This document shows, in pieces, positions 1 to 5,516 of a stretch of DNA of 5,516 nucleotides. The stretch comes from Candidatus Krumholzibacteriia bacterium (GTDB lineage Bacteria; Krumholzibacteriota; Krumholzibacteriia; LZORAL124-64-63): the NCBI GenBank assembly GCA_030632925.1, contig DAOVTU010000249.1, positions 1 through 5,516 on the forward strand, written 5' to 3'. The translations under genes were made by a program, and so were the position numbers. The notes under the pieces were generated by a model. The model was not told the DNA's origin, searched no databases, and saw nothing but the letters and a program-made list of their open reading frames with translations. Position 1 is the stretch's first letter; each line of letters begins with the position of its first letter.

Positions 1-249
1 GGCACCTGGACCATGCTGGATGTGTACAATGCTGCCGGTGAATTTGAGCACCAGGTGGCCCTGACCGGTGACCACAACGAAGATACCGACCAGATTTTCA
101 TCCAGCCCAATGGGCGGTTTGTGGTGGTGACAGGGGCTTTGGATGCCTGGTTGAACCAGCAGGCCGTCAGTTCGGACGCGGGCGATGATGACGAAGGCGA
201 CGACGAGGATGCCGCCCTTGAAGTGGTCTGTTACGAACTGGATTTCTAG
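1..249 (+). CDS. C-terminal end of an unrecognised, possibly beta-propeller protein (5' partial)
   Basis: The frame is open from the first base and ends at TAG 247-249, so the gene starts outside the window. The Met codon at 13 is probably internal, because the codons before it (GTWT) read on naturally. About 82 residues are visible. The first half, including LDVYNAAGEFEHQVAL and later FIQPNGRFVVVTG, has the alternating strand-turn pattern (aromatic-D-x-x-G, then hydrophobic strands) seen in blades of NHL/6-bladed beta-propeller proteins. This is a fold impression, not a family match. The second half holds a strongly acidic run (SSDAGDDDEGDDEDA) followed by a short hydrophobic C-terminus (ALEVVCYELDF). 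No catalytic motif or membrane helix is visible. It lies on the same strand as the efflux genes but 231 nt upstream of them, so it is probably a separate transcription unit. Function unknown; the coding call is firmer than the fold call. Confidence 0.6.
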   Translation, partial: GTWTMLDVYNAAGEFEHQVALTGDHNEDTDQIFIQPNGRFVVVTGALDAWLNQQAVSSDAGDDDEGDDEDAALEVVCYELDF

Positions 250-327
250 TCCCCGATAACGTTAAGAAATGCTAACCTGCCAAAAAGCCTGCAACCGTTG
301 GTTGGACTTGGCGTATGATGGCTGTCT

Positions 328-361
328 GACATCCTCCGGTGATCAATACTGGAGGATTGTC
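328..361 (+). promoter_or_regulatory. Imperfect inverted repeat / RNA hairpin in the efflux operon leader
   Basis: ATCCTCC (331-337) and GGAGGAT (351-357) are a perfect 7-bp inverted repeat. As RNA the stem extends inward by a G-U pair (338/350) and two Watson-Crick pairs (339/349, 340/348), leaving a 7-nt loop. It extends outward by GAC/GTC (328-330 with 359-361) around a single bulged T358. No T-run follows (the next bases are CGTTGCC), so it is a poor intrinsic terminator. It could be an operator for a dimeric regulator or a structured 5' leader element. Its 3' arm contains GGAGGA, a Shine-Dalgarno-like sequence that pairing with CCTCC would mask, but the adaptor start is 120 nt further on. 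The pairing is seen directly; a role is inferred only from position. Confidence 0.4.
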
Positions 362-391
362 GTTGCCAATCAGTCATGCCCAATCCGTATC

Positions 392-410
392 TGAATGAAC
401 CGTGAATGAA
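392..410 (+). repeat. Short direct repeat TGAATGAA, 11-bp period
   Basis: TGAATGAA occurs at 392-399 and 403-410 with CCG between. The 11-bp offset is about one helical turn, as expected for side-by-side protein sites, but an 8-bp repeat can also arise by chance. No known operator is recognised. Confidence 0.25.
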
Positions 411-468
411 GGAATGTTTACCGGGGTAGTCCCATCATCCCAGGCAAACTCAGCCATCCAAAGTCCTT

Positions 469-474
469 GAAAGG
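469..474 (+). promoter_or_regulatory. Ribosome binding site of the adaptor gene
   Basis: GAAAGG lies 6 nt upstream of ATG 481. It supports this start, which is also the first possible one: the frame is closed by TAG at 427-429, and no ATG, GTG or TTG lies in frame between that stop and 481. Confidence 0.55.
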
Positions 475-480
475 CCGACC

Positions 481-1809
481 ATGCGTTACCCCTTGAATGC
501 GACTCTTTCTCTCCGCCGTCCGGTGGCGATCCTGACTCTGCTGCTGAGTCTGTCCCTGGCCGGATGCCTCGGTATCGGTGAAGAAGGGTCCGGCTCCGAG
601 GCCGACTCCAGCGCCACGGCCGACGCCGACAGCACCAAGGCCAAGAAGCCGGTGAAAGAGAAATCCATCAAGGTGAACGTCGGGGAAATCCGGCAGGGCG
701 AATTGGTGTTGCCGGTGTACGCCGATGGCGCCATTCGGTCTCCCAAATACCTGAGCATCAAAACCAAGGTGGGTGGCGAGCTGCGTGCAGTGCTCGTGCG
801 TGACGGCGACCGGGTGCGCAAGGGGCAGGTCATTGCCCGCATCGATTCGCGCGAATATGAAATCGCGTTGGAGGAAAGCCGCTACCGCCACCTGCAGGCC
901 CTCAGCCAGATGGCCGCCGAAGACGATACCTTTACGGTGAACAAAACTGCCATCAACGAATTCCGGACCAACCGGGATGCGTTGGAAAAAGCGCTCGAGC
1001 GTGGCAGCATCACCCGTGAAGAATACCAGACGAACATTCTGGACCTGGAAATGACCTCGCTGCAGGCCGGCGCCTTCCGCGACGCGGTGTTGCAGCAACG
1101 CACCGGATTGGCCGAAGCCCGCATGGCTGAAGAACGCGCCCGGTTGAATCTGGAATACACGGAAATCCGGGCCCCTTTTTCGGGCATCATCCAGGGTCTG
1201 ACTGTGGTCACGGGCGAAATTTTGACGGTCAACAACCCGGTGTGCACGCTGTTCAACAACGACAAACTCGAAGCGATGGTCAACGTGCTGGAAGCCGACC
1301 TCGGGCATCTCTCCGAAGGACGCCCGGTGCTGCTGACGATTCCGGCCACCGGCGACACCCTGCGCGTGGTTGTTGATGTGATCAGTCCCACTCTGGACGC
1401 TGCGACCCGCACCTGCGAATTGTTGATCCGTTTTGACAATCCGGACGGACGCTTCCGGCCGGGCATGTTCGTGCGCGCCCAGATCGCGGGTATTGTTTAC
1501 CAGGACAGAATGTTGGCGCCGAAGTCGGCCTTGCTGGTACGCGACAACCGGCCCCTGGTATTCAAGAAAGAGGGCGACCGCGCCCGCTGGTTGTACGTGG
1601 ACATCGGTCTGCAGAATGACGATTGGGTGGAAATTCTGAAAGTGCACAGCGGCGGTTCGTTGGCGCCTGGCGAAGAAGTGGTTGTCAGTGACCACCTGAC
1701 TTTGGCCCACGAGGCGAAGATCAAGGTCCGCAAGCGCATCGTGCCCGCGGACAAATGGGACTTTGCCAATGACGTGCTGGGCGCCCAGGCGAAAGGCGCG
1801 TCCCGATGA
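481..1809 (+). CDS. RND efflux periplasmic adaptor subunit (membrane fusion lipoprotein)
   Basis: This 442-residue protein is the periplasmic adaptor that joins an inner-membrane RND permease to a TolC-type outer-membrane channel. Residues 1-28 form a lipoprotein signal peptide (R12-R13, a hydrophobic core, lipobox L26-A27-G28-C29), so the mature N-terminus should be lipidated at C29. Residues 30-62 are a Gly/Ser/Asp then Lys-rich linker. The two lipoyl half-motifs are at about 92-122 (VGGELRAVLVRDGDRVRKGQ) and 224-259 (LEYTEIRAPFSGIIQGL). Between them, about 124-222 form the charged alpha-helical hairpin, with GSITREEYQ (175-183) like the IS-x-x-EYD stretch of AcrA-type hairpins. The beta-barrel follows (about 261-335, including PDGRFRPGMFVRAQI), then the membrane-proximal domain, which also uses about 63-90. 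The tail 416-442 is basic and then loosely structured. Length is slightly above the usual 370-420, owing to the linker and tail. Its stop overlaps the permease start (ATGA). Family assignment is very secure; the substrate is unknown. Confidence 0.95.
   Translation: MRYPLNATLSLRRPVAILTLLLSLSLAGCLGIGEEGSGSEADSSATADADSTKAKKPVKEKSIKVNVGEIRQGELVLPVYADGAIRSPKYLSIKTKVGGELRAVLVRDGDRVRKGQVIARIDSREYEIALEESRYRHLQALSQMAAEDDTFTVNKTAINEFRTNRDALEKALERGSITREEYQTNILDLEMTSLQAGAFRDAVLQQRTGLAEARMAEERARLNLEYTEIRAPFSGIIQGLTVVTGEILTVNNPVCTLFNNDKLEAMVNVLEADLGHLSEGRPVLLTIPATGDTLRVVVDVISPTLDAATRTCELLIRFDNPDGRFRPGMFVRAQIAGIVYQDRMLAPKSALLVRDNRPLVFKKEGDRARWLYVDIGLQNDDWVEILKVHSGGSLAPGEEVVVSDHLTLAHEAKIKVRKRIVPADKWDFANDVLGAQAKGASR
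1791..1809 (+). promoter_or_regulatory. RBS and ATGA start/stop overlap coupling adaptor to permease 1
   Basis: GAAAGG (1791-1796) lies inside the end of the adaptor gene, 9 nt before ATG 1806. The adaptor stop TGA (1807-1809) shares three bases with that start codon, giving the four-base ATGA overlap. Such overlaps usually mean translational coupling and fixed expression ratios; here that is inferred from layout alone. Confidence 0.7.
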
Positions 1810-4800
1810 TCATCCAGACTGCCGTCCGGCGTCCGGTGGCCATCCTGATGTTGTTTGCGGGGCTGGTCCTGATTGGTTTTCAGGCCAAACAGAGATTGTC
1901 TGTTGATCTGCTGCCGGCCATCAATTATCCGAATCTGACGGTCATCACCAACTACACCGATACGCCAGCCGATGATTTGACACGACTGGTGACTCAGCCC
2001 CTGGAAGAAGTCATCACCGGACAGGCGGGCGTACGGCGCGTGGTTTCCAAGACCCGCGAAGGCGTTTCGACCATCACCGTGCAGTACGAGTGGGGCACGG
2101 AGATGGACTTCGCCAACCTGCACCTGCGCGAGGCCATCGACAGGGTCGCCTACCGGGATGATTTTCCCGAAGCAGCGGACCGCCCCCTGATCCTGCGCTG
2201 GGACCCCAGCGCCCGTCCCATCGCCATCATGGTGCTGCACGGCGACGACCCCATGGCGCGCATGACCGAGTTTGCCCGCGAGGTGGTCAAGCCGGCCCTG
2301 GAACAGATCAACGGAGTGAGCCAGGCCGAGGTCATTGGCGGGGCCGAACGCGAAATTTTGGTGCGGCCCGATTTTGACCGTTTGCGGCTCTATGGGCTGA
2401 CGATGGAAGACCTGAGCACGGCCCTGCGGGTGGCGAACATCAGCTTCCCCGGCGGACGTATCCGCAAAGGGCCACTACACTTACCTCTGCGTATTCTTGG
2501 CGAATTCGAGAGTCTGGCAGAGATCCGCCAAACTGAAATCCCGGCCGCTGGCCCGGGCATCACCATCAGTGACGTGGCTGAAGTCATCGACACGACCAAG
2601 GAACCGGAAGGCTTCACCCTGATTGGCAATGAAGAAGTTGTCTCGTTACACCTGTACAAGGAAGTGGGCGAAAATACGATCGAAGCCACCGAAGAGGTGG
2701 ACAAGGTTCTGGGCATTCTGCAAGACCAGTACGACGACCTCGATTTCAGTTTCATCTACCGCGATGCCGACTTTGTGGCCGAGAGCTTCAAAGGGATGCA
2801 GGATTCGTTGCTGTACGGTTCGGCTTTGGCCTTCCTCGTGCTGTTCATGTTCCTGATGGATTGGGGCAGCCCCGTGGTCGTCGGATTGGCGATTCCCGTT
2901 TCGATCATGACCACGTTTGCCTTCCTGTACTTCGCCGGCGTCAGCCTCAATCTGATGTCTCTGGGCGGACTCTCCCTGGCTGCAGGTATGCTGGTGGACA
3001 ATTCGATTGTCGTGCTCGAAAACATCAACCGCCATTTGCGAATGCGGGACCCGGCCAAGGAATCCCGGGCTGCCGTATGCGTGAGGGCCACATCTGAAGT
3101 CGCCTCGCCCGTGATTGCTGCGACACTGACCACCGTCGCCGTATTCTTCCCGGTCATCTATGTCCCGGGTGTTGCCGGTGAATTTTTCCGTGACCAGGCT
3201 CTGACCGTGACGATCTCCCTGGGGATTTCAGTCATTGTCTCGCTTTTGCTGCAACCGATGTTGTCTGCCCATATGAAGCAGACAATGGCATTTATCGTCT
3301 TTGCCATTGTGGCCTCTTTGGCATCGTACCTGGTGCTCCCTTTTCTGGGTCAACTCTGGCTCAAGATCGTGGCCATCGTCGGTGCCATCGCGCTGGGAAT
3401 CACGGTCTCAGTTGCCCTGCAGCCCATTATCGCGGCACAGGCCGACAGATCCGAGAACGACCGCCCTCCGCGAATATTTCGCCCCTTCGATATGGTCTTC
3501 CGCTCCATCGAGAAGCGTTACCATTCAGCTTTGGAACGGGTCATGGAACACAAGACTGTCTTTATGGTAGTCGTGTTGCTGGCCCTGGCGGGTGCCGCCC
3601 TGCTGGGCAACAGCATTCGAATGAGTTTCATGCCGGACCGCACGCGCGGCGACTTCACCCTGGCCATGGAATTGCCGGCCGGCACGCCATTGGAAATGAC
3701 CGACCAGTTGGCCGGAGACTTGGCCGCCGCCCTGGTCCCCTTGCCCGAAGTCACCACCGTTTACACCCAGGTCGGTATTACGGAAAAAACCCTGGCCAGT
3801 CTGAAAGAATACAGTGCCGCCAATACGGCCCGCTTGCGGGTCATGTTGAGACCATCGCGGTACGGGCGTCAGGATATGCAAAACGTCAAGGACACCCTGC
3901 AACCCATGCTGGATGAGATCCAGGGCGGCATCTTCGTATACAGTGAAGAGGGCGTGGGCTTGCGTGAAATTCTGGCCAGCGGCGAGTCGGCCTTCACCCT
4001 CGGTGTTGTCGCTGAGATCGGCGAAGAAGCCCGCCTGACAGCCGAGAGTCTGCTACCACAACTGCGGACCATTTCTGGCCTTGAAGACGTGGAGATGGAC
4101 CGCGTACTGGGCAACCCAACGGTGGAAATCATTGTCAACCGGGAAAAAGCCCTGCGCTTCGGGCTGGAACCGGATGCCCTGGCCCGCGAACTGCGCAACC
4201 GGATTCAGGGCACGGTGGCCACGACATACAATGAAATCGAACAACGGATCGATATCGCCGTGCGCTTGCCTCGCGACCAGCGATACGATCTGGCCAAGGT
4301 GCTGGCCTCGCCCGTGGACGTTGGTGAGGGGAAAACCGTGCCCCTCGGTTCGTTTGTCGACCAACACACCGGCACGCCGGTACGCGAACTGGTCCGCCGC
4401 GACCAACGTCGCCAAATAACCATATCCGGCGACGTGAACAACCGCAGTATGGCTGACGTCTGGCAGGACGTTGATGTCCTGTTGGCTGGGCTTGAGGTTA
4501 GCGAGGGCGTCGCCTTCGTCACCGGCGGGGAACAGGAAGAGATCAACAACAGCTTCCGAGACCTCGGCTTTGCACTGTTGTTGAGTGCATTGTTGGTCTA
4601 CATGATTCTCGCTGCCCAGTTTGAAAGCTTTCTGGACCCGTTGATCATCTCGGCGGTTTTGCCGGTCGGCATCATGGGCGCCTTGCTGACTCTATTCATC
4701 ACTGGCCAGACCCTGAATATCATTTCCCTCATCGGGCTGATCGCCCTGCTCGGTATTGCGGTCAACGATGCCATCGTCAAAGTGGCCACCATCCGGCGCC

Positions 4801-5057
4801 TGCGCAGCGACGGGCTCGGTGGGCGGCAGGCGATACTCAAGGCCAGCACCCTACGCTTCCGCCCCATCGTGATGACGACCGTGACGACGGTCCTGGCCAT
4901 GATTCCCATGGGTCTGGGTCTGGGCACCGGCGAACAAATGCAACAGCCCTTGGCCATCACACTCATCGGCGGTCTGAGCATTGCCACGTTGCTGACACTG
5001 TTCCTGACACCGGTTGTTTACGAGGCCTTGCACCGGGCAACCGACAAGGAGTATTGA
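1806..5057 (+). CDS. RND efflux permease subunit, HAE (AcrB-like) type, with an extra TM pair
   Basis: This 1083-residue inner-membrane proton/substrate antiporter is the pump of the tripartite complex. By hydropathy, TM1 is about 10-27; a large periplasmic porter/docking loop spans about 28-333; TM2-TM6 lie at about 334-351, 356-377, 382-404, 433-453 and 464-486; an amphipathic helix is at 556-582 and TM7 at 584-602. The second periplasmic loop is about 603-916, and TM8-TM12 lie at about 917-937, 942-963, 970-994, 1019-1038 and 1047-1072. Family signatures include TM4 GMLVDNSIVVLEN (394-406, D398 at the AcrB D407 position), LPAGTPLEMTDQ (623-634) and the TM12 end LFLTPVVYEAL. The AcrB K940 position is Asn (N987), followed by D988. 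A392 stands where heavy-metal pumps such as CzcA have their first TM4 Asp, which argues against metal efflux. Residues 491-555 form a long TM6-TM7 linker with two additional hydrophobic segments, unlike AcrB. Function as an RND permease is secure; the substrate is not. Confidence 0.96.
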   Translation: MIIQTAVRRPVAILMLFAGLVLIGFQAKQRLSVDLLPAINYPNLTVITNYTDTPADDLTRLVTQPLEEVITGQAGVRRVVSKTREGVSTITVQYEWGTEMDFANLHLREAIDRVAYRDDFPEAADRPLILRWDPSARPIAIMVLHGDDPMARMTEFAREVVKPALEQINGVSQAEVIGGAEREILVRPDFDRLRLYGLTMEDLSTALRVANISFPGGRIRKGPLHLPLRILGEFESLAEIRQTEIPAAGPGITISDVAEVIDTTKEPEGFTLIGNEEVVSLHLYKEVGENTIEATEEVDKVLGILQDQYDDLDFSFIYRDADFVAESFKGMQDSLLYGSALAFLVLFMFLMDWGSPVVVGLAIPVSIMTTFAFLYFAGVSLNLMSLGGLSLAAGMLVDNSIVVLENINRHLRMRDPAKESRAAVCVRATSEVASPVIAATLTTVAVFFPVIYVPGVAGEFFRDQALTVTISLGISVIVSLLLQPMLSAHMKQTMAFIVFAIVASLASYLVLPFLGQLWLKIVAIVGAIALGITVSVALQPIIAAQADRSENDRPPRIFRPFDMVFRSIEKRYHSALERVMEHKTVFMVVVLLALAGAALLGNSIRMSFMPDRTRGDFTLAMELPAGTPLEMTDQLAGDLAAALVPLPEVTTVYTQVGITEKTLASLKEYSAANTARLRVMLRPSRYGRQDMQNVKDTLQPMLDEIQGGIFVYSEEGVGLREILASGESAFTLGVVAEIGEEARLTAESLLPQLRTISGLEDVEMDRVLGNPTVEIIVNREKALRFGLEPDALARELRNRIQGTVATTYNEIEQRIDIAVRLPRDQRYDLAKVLASPVDVGEGKTVPLGSFVDQHTGTPVRELVRRDQRRQITISGDVNNRSMADVWQDVDVLLAGLEVSEGVAFVTGGEQEEINNSFRDLGFALLLSALLVYMILAAQFESFLDPLIISAVLPVGIMGALLTLFITGQTLNIISLIGLIALLGIAVNDAIVKVATIRRLRSDGLGGRQAILKASTLRFRPIVMTTVTTVLAMIPMGLGLGTGEQMQQPLAITLIGGLSIATLLTLFLTPVVYEALHRATDKEY
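3276..3470 (+). other. Insert in permease 1 encoding two extra hydrophobic helices (residues 491-555)
   Basis: In AcrB, TM6 ends at LTPALCATML and only about two dozen residues separate it from the amphipathic helix before TM7. Here the matching TM6 end (LLQPMLSAHM, 481-490) and the amphipathic helix (RIFRPFDMVFRSIEK, from 556) are about 65 residues apart. The insert holds two hydrophobic runs, about 493-515 and 521-544, with the short turn QLWLK (516-520) between them, then a polar stretch (ADRSENDRPP). Two added helices keep the next segment on the cytoplasmic side, so the rest of the RND topology is preserved. The reading frame is clean across the insert and no mobile-element ends are visible. 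Confidence 0.65.
5046..5051 (+). promoter_or_regulatory. Ribosome binding site of permease 2
   Basis: AAGGAG, inside the last codons of permease 1 and 9 nt before ATG 5061, is the strongest Shine-Dalgarno match in the window among the real genes. It fixes the start of the second permease, whose stretch after the start (MIRFAVDHPVATWML) also fits an RND N-terminus. Confidence 0.75.
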
Positions 5058-5060
5058 GCC

Positions 5061-5516
5061 ATGATCCGCTTTGCCGTAGACCACCCCGTCGCCACCTGGA
5101 TGCTTTTTGCAGCCCTGATGGTCACCGGCGTGTATGCCCTGCCGAAGCTGAACATCGAGGCCATGCCCGAGACCGAGCTGCCCGAGTTGTCCATTGTCAC
5201 GAGCTGGAACGGGGCCTCCCCCAGTGCAATCCAACGCTCGGTGACTTTGCCCATCGAAGAGGCTGTTGCAGGTTGCCACGGAGTCGAGGACCTGGACAGC
5301 CAGTCGCGCCATGGGCAGTCCACGGTTACGGCCAAATTCAAGCGCGGCACCGACATGGAATTTGCGCGGCTGGAGCTTTCAGAGCGCCTGGGTTCGGTGC
5401 GGCGCAACCTGCCCCCCCAGGCCAGTCAGCCTTTCATCAGGCCCTTTGTGCCGGAAGAATTGCGCACCGAAGAATTTTTCTCTGTCAGCCTGATTTCCCC
5501 CTTGTCCATGAACGAC
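5061..5516 (+). CDS. Second RND efflux permease subunit (3' partial, first 152 residues)
   Basis: The frame from ATG 5061 is open to the right edge of the window, giving 152 residues of a second inner-membrane RND pump. The N-terminus MIRFAVDHPVATWML leads into TM1 (about 9-27), then the periplasmic porter subdomain begins, with the usual L-P-x-L-N-I-E-A-M-P-type stretch (27-36), LPELSIVTSWNGASP (40-54), LPIEEAVAGCHGVEDL (63-78) and FKRGTDMEFARLELSERL (93-110). It aligns with permease 1 over the same region but differs at most positions (for example DHPVATWMLFAAL against RRPVAILMLFAGL), so it is a diverged paralogue and not a fresh copy. It follows the permease 1 stop by only three bases (GCC), clearly in the same operon. 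The usual full length would be about 1000-1050 residues. The proton-relay and substrate-site residues lie outside the window. Confidence 0.93.
   Translation, partial: MIRFAVDHPVATWMLFAALMVTGVYALPKLNIEAMPETELPELSIVTSWNGASPSAIQRSVTLPIEEAVAGCHGVEDLDSQSRHGQSTVTAKFKRGTDMEFARLELSERLGSVRRNLPPQASQPFIRPFVPEELRTEEFFSVSLISPLSMND

Larger units (their letters stand above)
250..480 (+). other. Intergenic leader region before the efflux operon
   Basis: This 231-nt stretch has no convincing gene. It should hold the 3' end signal of the upstream gene and the promoter and 5' leader of the efflux operon. I see no hairpin followed by a T-run, hence no classical intrinsic terminator. The strongest structure is the dyad at 328-361. 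A small stem, CAACC-GTT-GGTTG (292-304), lies upstream. The octamer TGAATGAA occurs twice (392-399 and 403-410), 11 bp apart. TATGAT (314-319) matches a -10 box at 5 of 6 positions but lacks a good -35 box at the right spacing. TTGCCA (363-368) matches a -35 box at 5 of 6 positions but has only TATCTG at a 19-bp spacing. The last part (about 430-480) leads into the adaptor RBS and has no in-frame start codon upstream of 481. Confidence 0.7.

Noticed and set aside
258..304. Candidate terminator stems after the upstream gene (GTTA/TAAC at 261-276, CAACC/GGTTG at 292-304)
   Set aside because: The stems are only 4-5 bp, and neither is followed by a run of T.
302..330. Possible sigma-70 promoter elements (TTGGAC 302-307, TATGAT 314-319)
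   Set aside because: TATGAT is a good -10 box alone, but TTGGAC lies only 6 bp upstream of it and no -35 match sits 16-18 bp before it. Not strong enough to annotate in a genome of unknown sigma preference.
363..429. Tiny leader-peptide frames (TTG 363-398, ATG 376-405, ATG 395-409 and ATG 406-429)
   Set aside because: All are 4-11 codons, overlap each other in different frames and lack conserved or attenuator-like composition; only the TTG frame has a Shine-Dalgarno-like sequence at good spacing. Short frames of this kind are expected by chance.
418..1710. A 430-codon open frame on the minus strand opposite the adaptor gene
   Set aside because: It is in exact codon register with the adaptor. 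An antisense stop would need sense codons TTA, CTA or TCA, which this GC-rich gene avoids. Its product is rich in His, Gln and Arg with no recognisable domain, as expected of a shadow frame.
1497..2240. A 247-codon minus-strand frame across the adaptor/permease junction
   Set aside because: It is in register with permease 1 codons, has shadow-like composition and no family motif, and overlaps two secure genes.
1806..5057. Permease 1 as a heavy-metal (CusA/CzcA) pump
   Set aside because: The first TM4 Asp of the heavy-metal DFGxxxD pattern is Ala (A392), and the relay sequences fit the HAE branch.
1..5516. CRISPR array, tRNA/rRNA genes, insertion sequence ends, phage or toxin-antitoxin genes
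   Set aside because: No regularly spaced repeats, RNA-gene signatures or transposase-like frames were seen. The window is almost fully occupied by the efflux operon.

Overview
The window carries the front part of a tripartite RND efflux operon on the + strand of a Gram-negative (diderm) bacterium. A lipoprotein membrane-fusion adaptor (481-1809) is followed by a complete RND permease (1806-5057) and by the start of a second, different RND permease (5061 to the right edge). The end of an unrelated-looking gene, possibly a beta-propeller protein, lies upstream (1-249).

The organism cannot be named securely. The tripartite pump implies an outer membrane, coding third positions are GC-rich, and Shine-Dalgarno sites are recognisable. 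The one-adaptor, two-permease layout and the style of the upstream protein's C-terminus remind me of uncultured FCB-group or Krumholzibacteria-like genomes. That is an impression from memory, not a result.

Layout: 1-249, 3' end of an open reading frame with an Asp/Glu-rich tail. 250-480, a 231-nt non-coding leader with one good imperfect hairpin/dyad (328-361) and a short direct repeat. 481-1809, adaptor. 1806-5057, permease 1, which overlaps the adaptor by an ATGA. 5061-5516, first 152 codons of permease 2, three bases after the permease 1 stop and with its own AAGGAG.

The adaptor should sit in the periplasm as a lipid-anchored hexamer or dimer-trimer. It would link an inner-membrane permease trimer (homotrimer, or mixed as in MdtBC) to a TolC-type outer-membrane channel. 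No outer-membrane factor or regulator is encoded in the window. The proton-relay sequences fit the HAE (drug/hydrophobe) branch better than the heavy-metal branch. The substrate cannot be read from the sequence.

The most notable feature is in permease 1. About 65 residues lie between TM6 and the amphipathic helix before TM7, and they contain two extra hydrophobic segments, giving 14 predicted membrane helices instead of 12. The second extra helix resembles TM6. No clearly new multi-gene system is visible.
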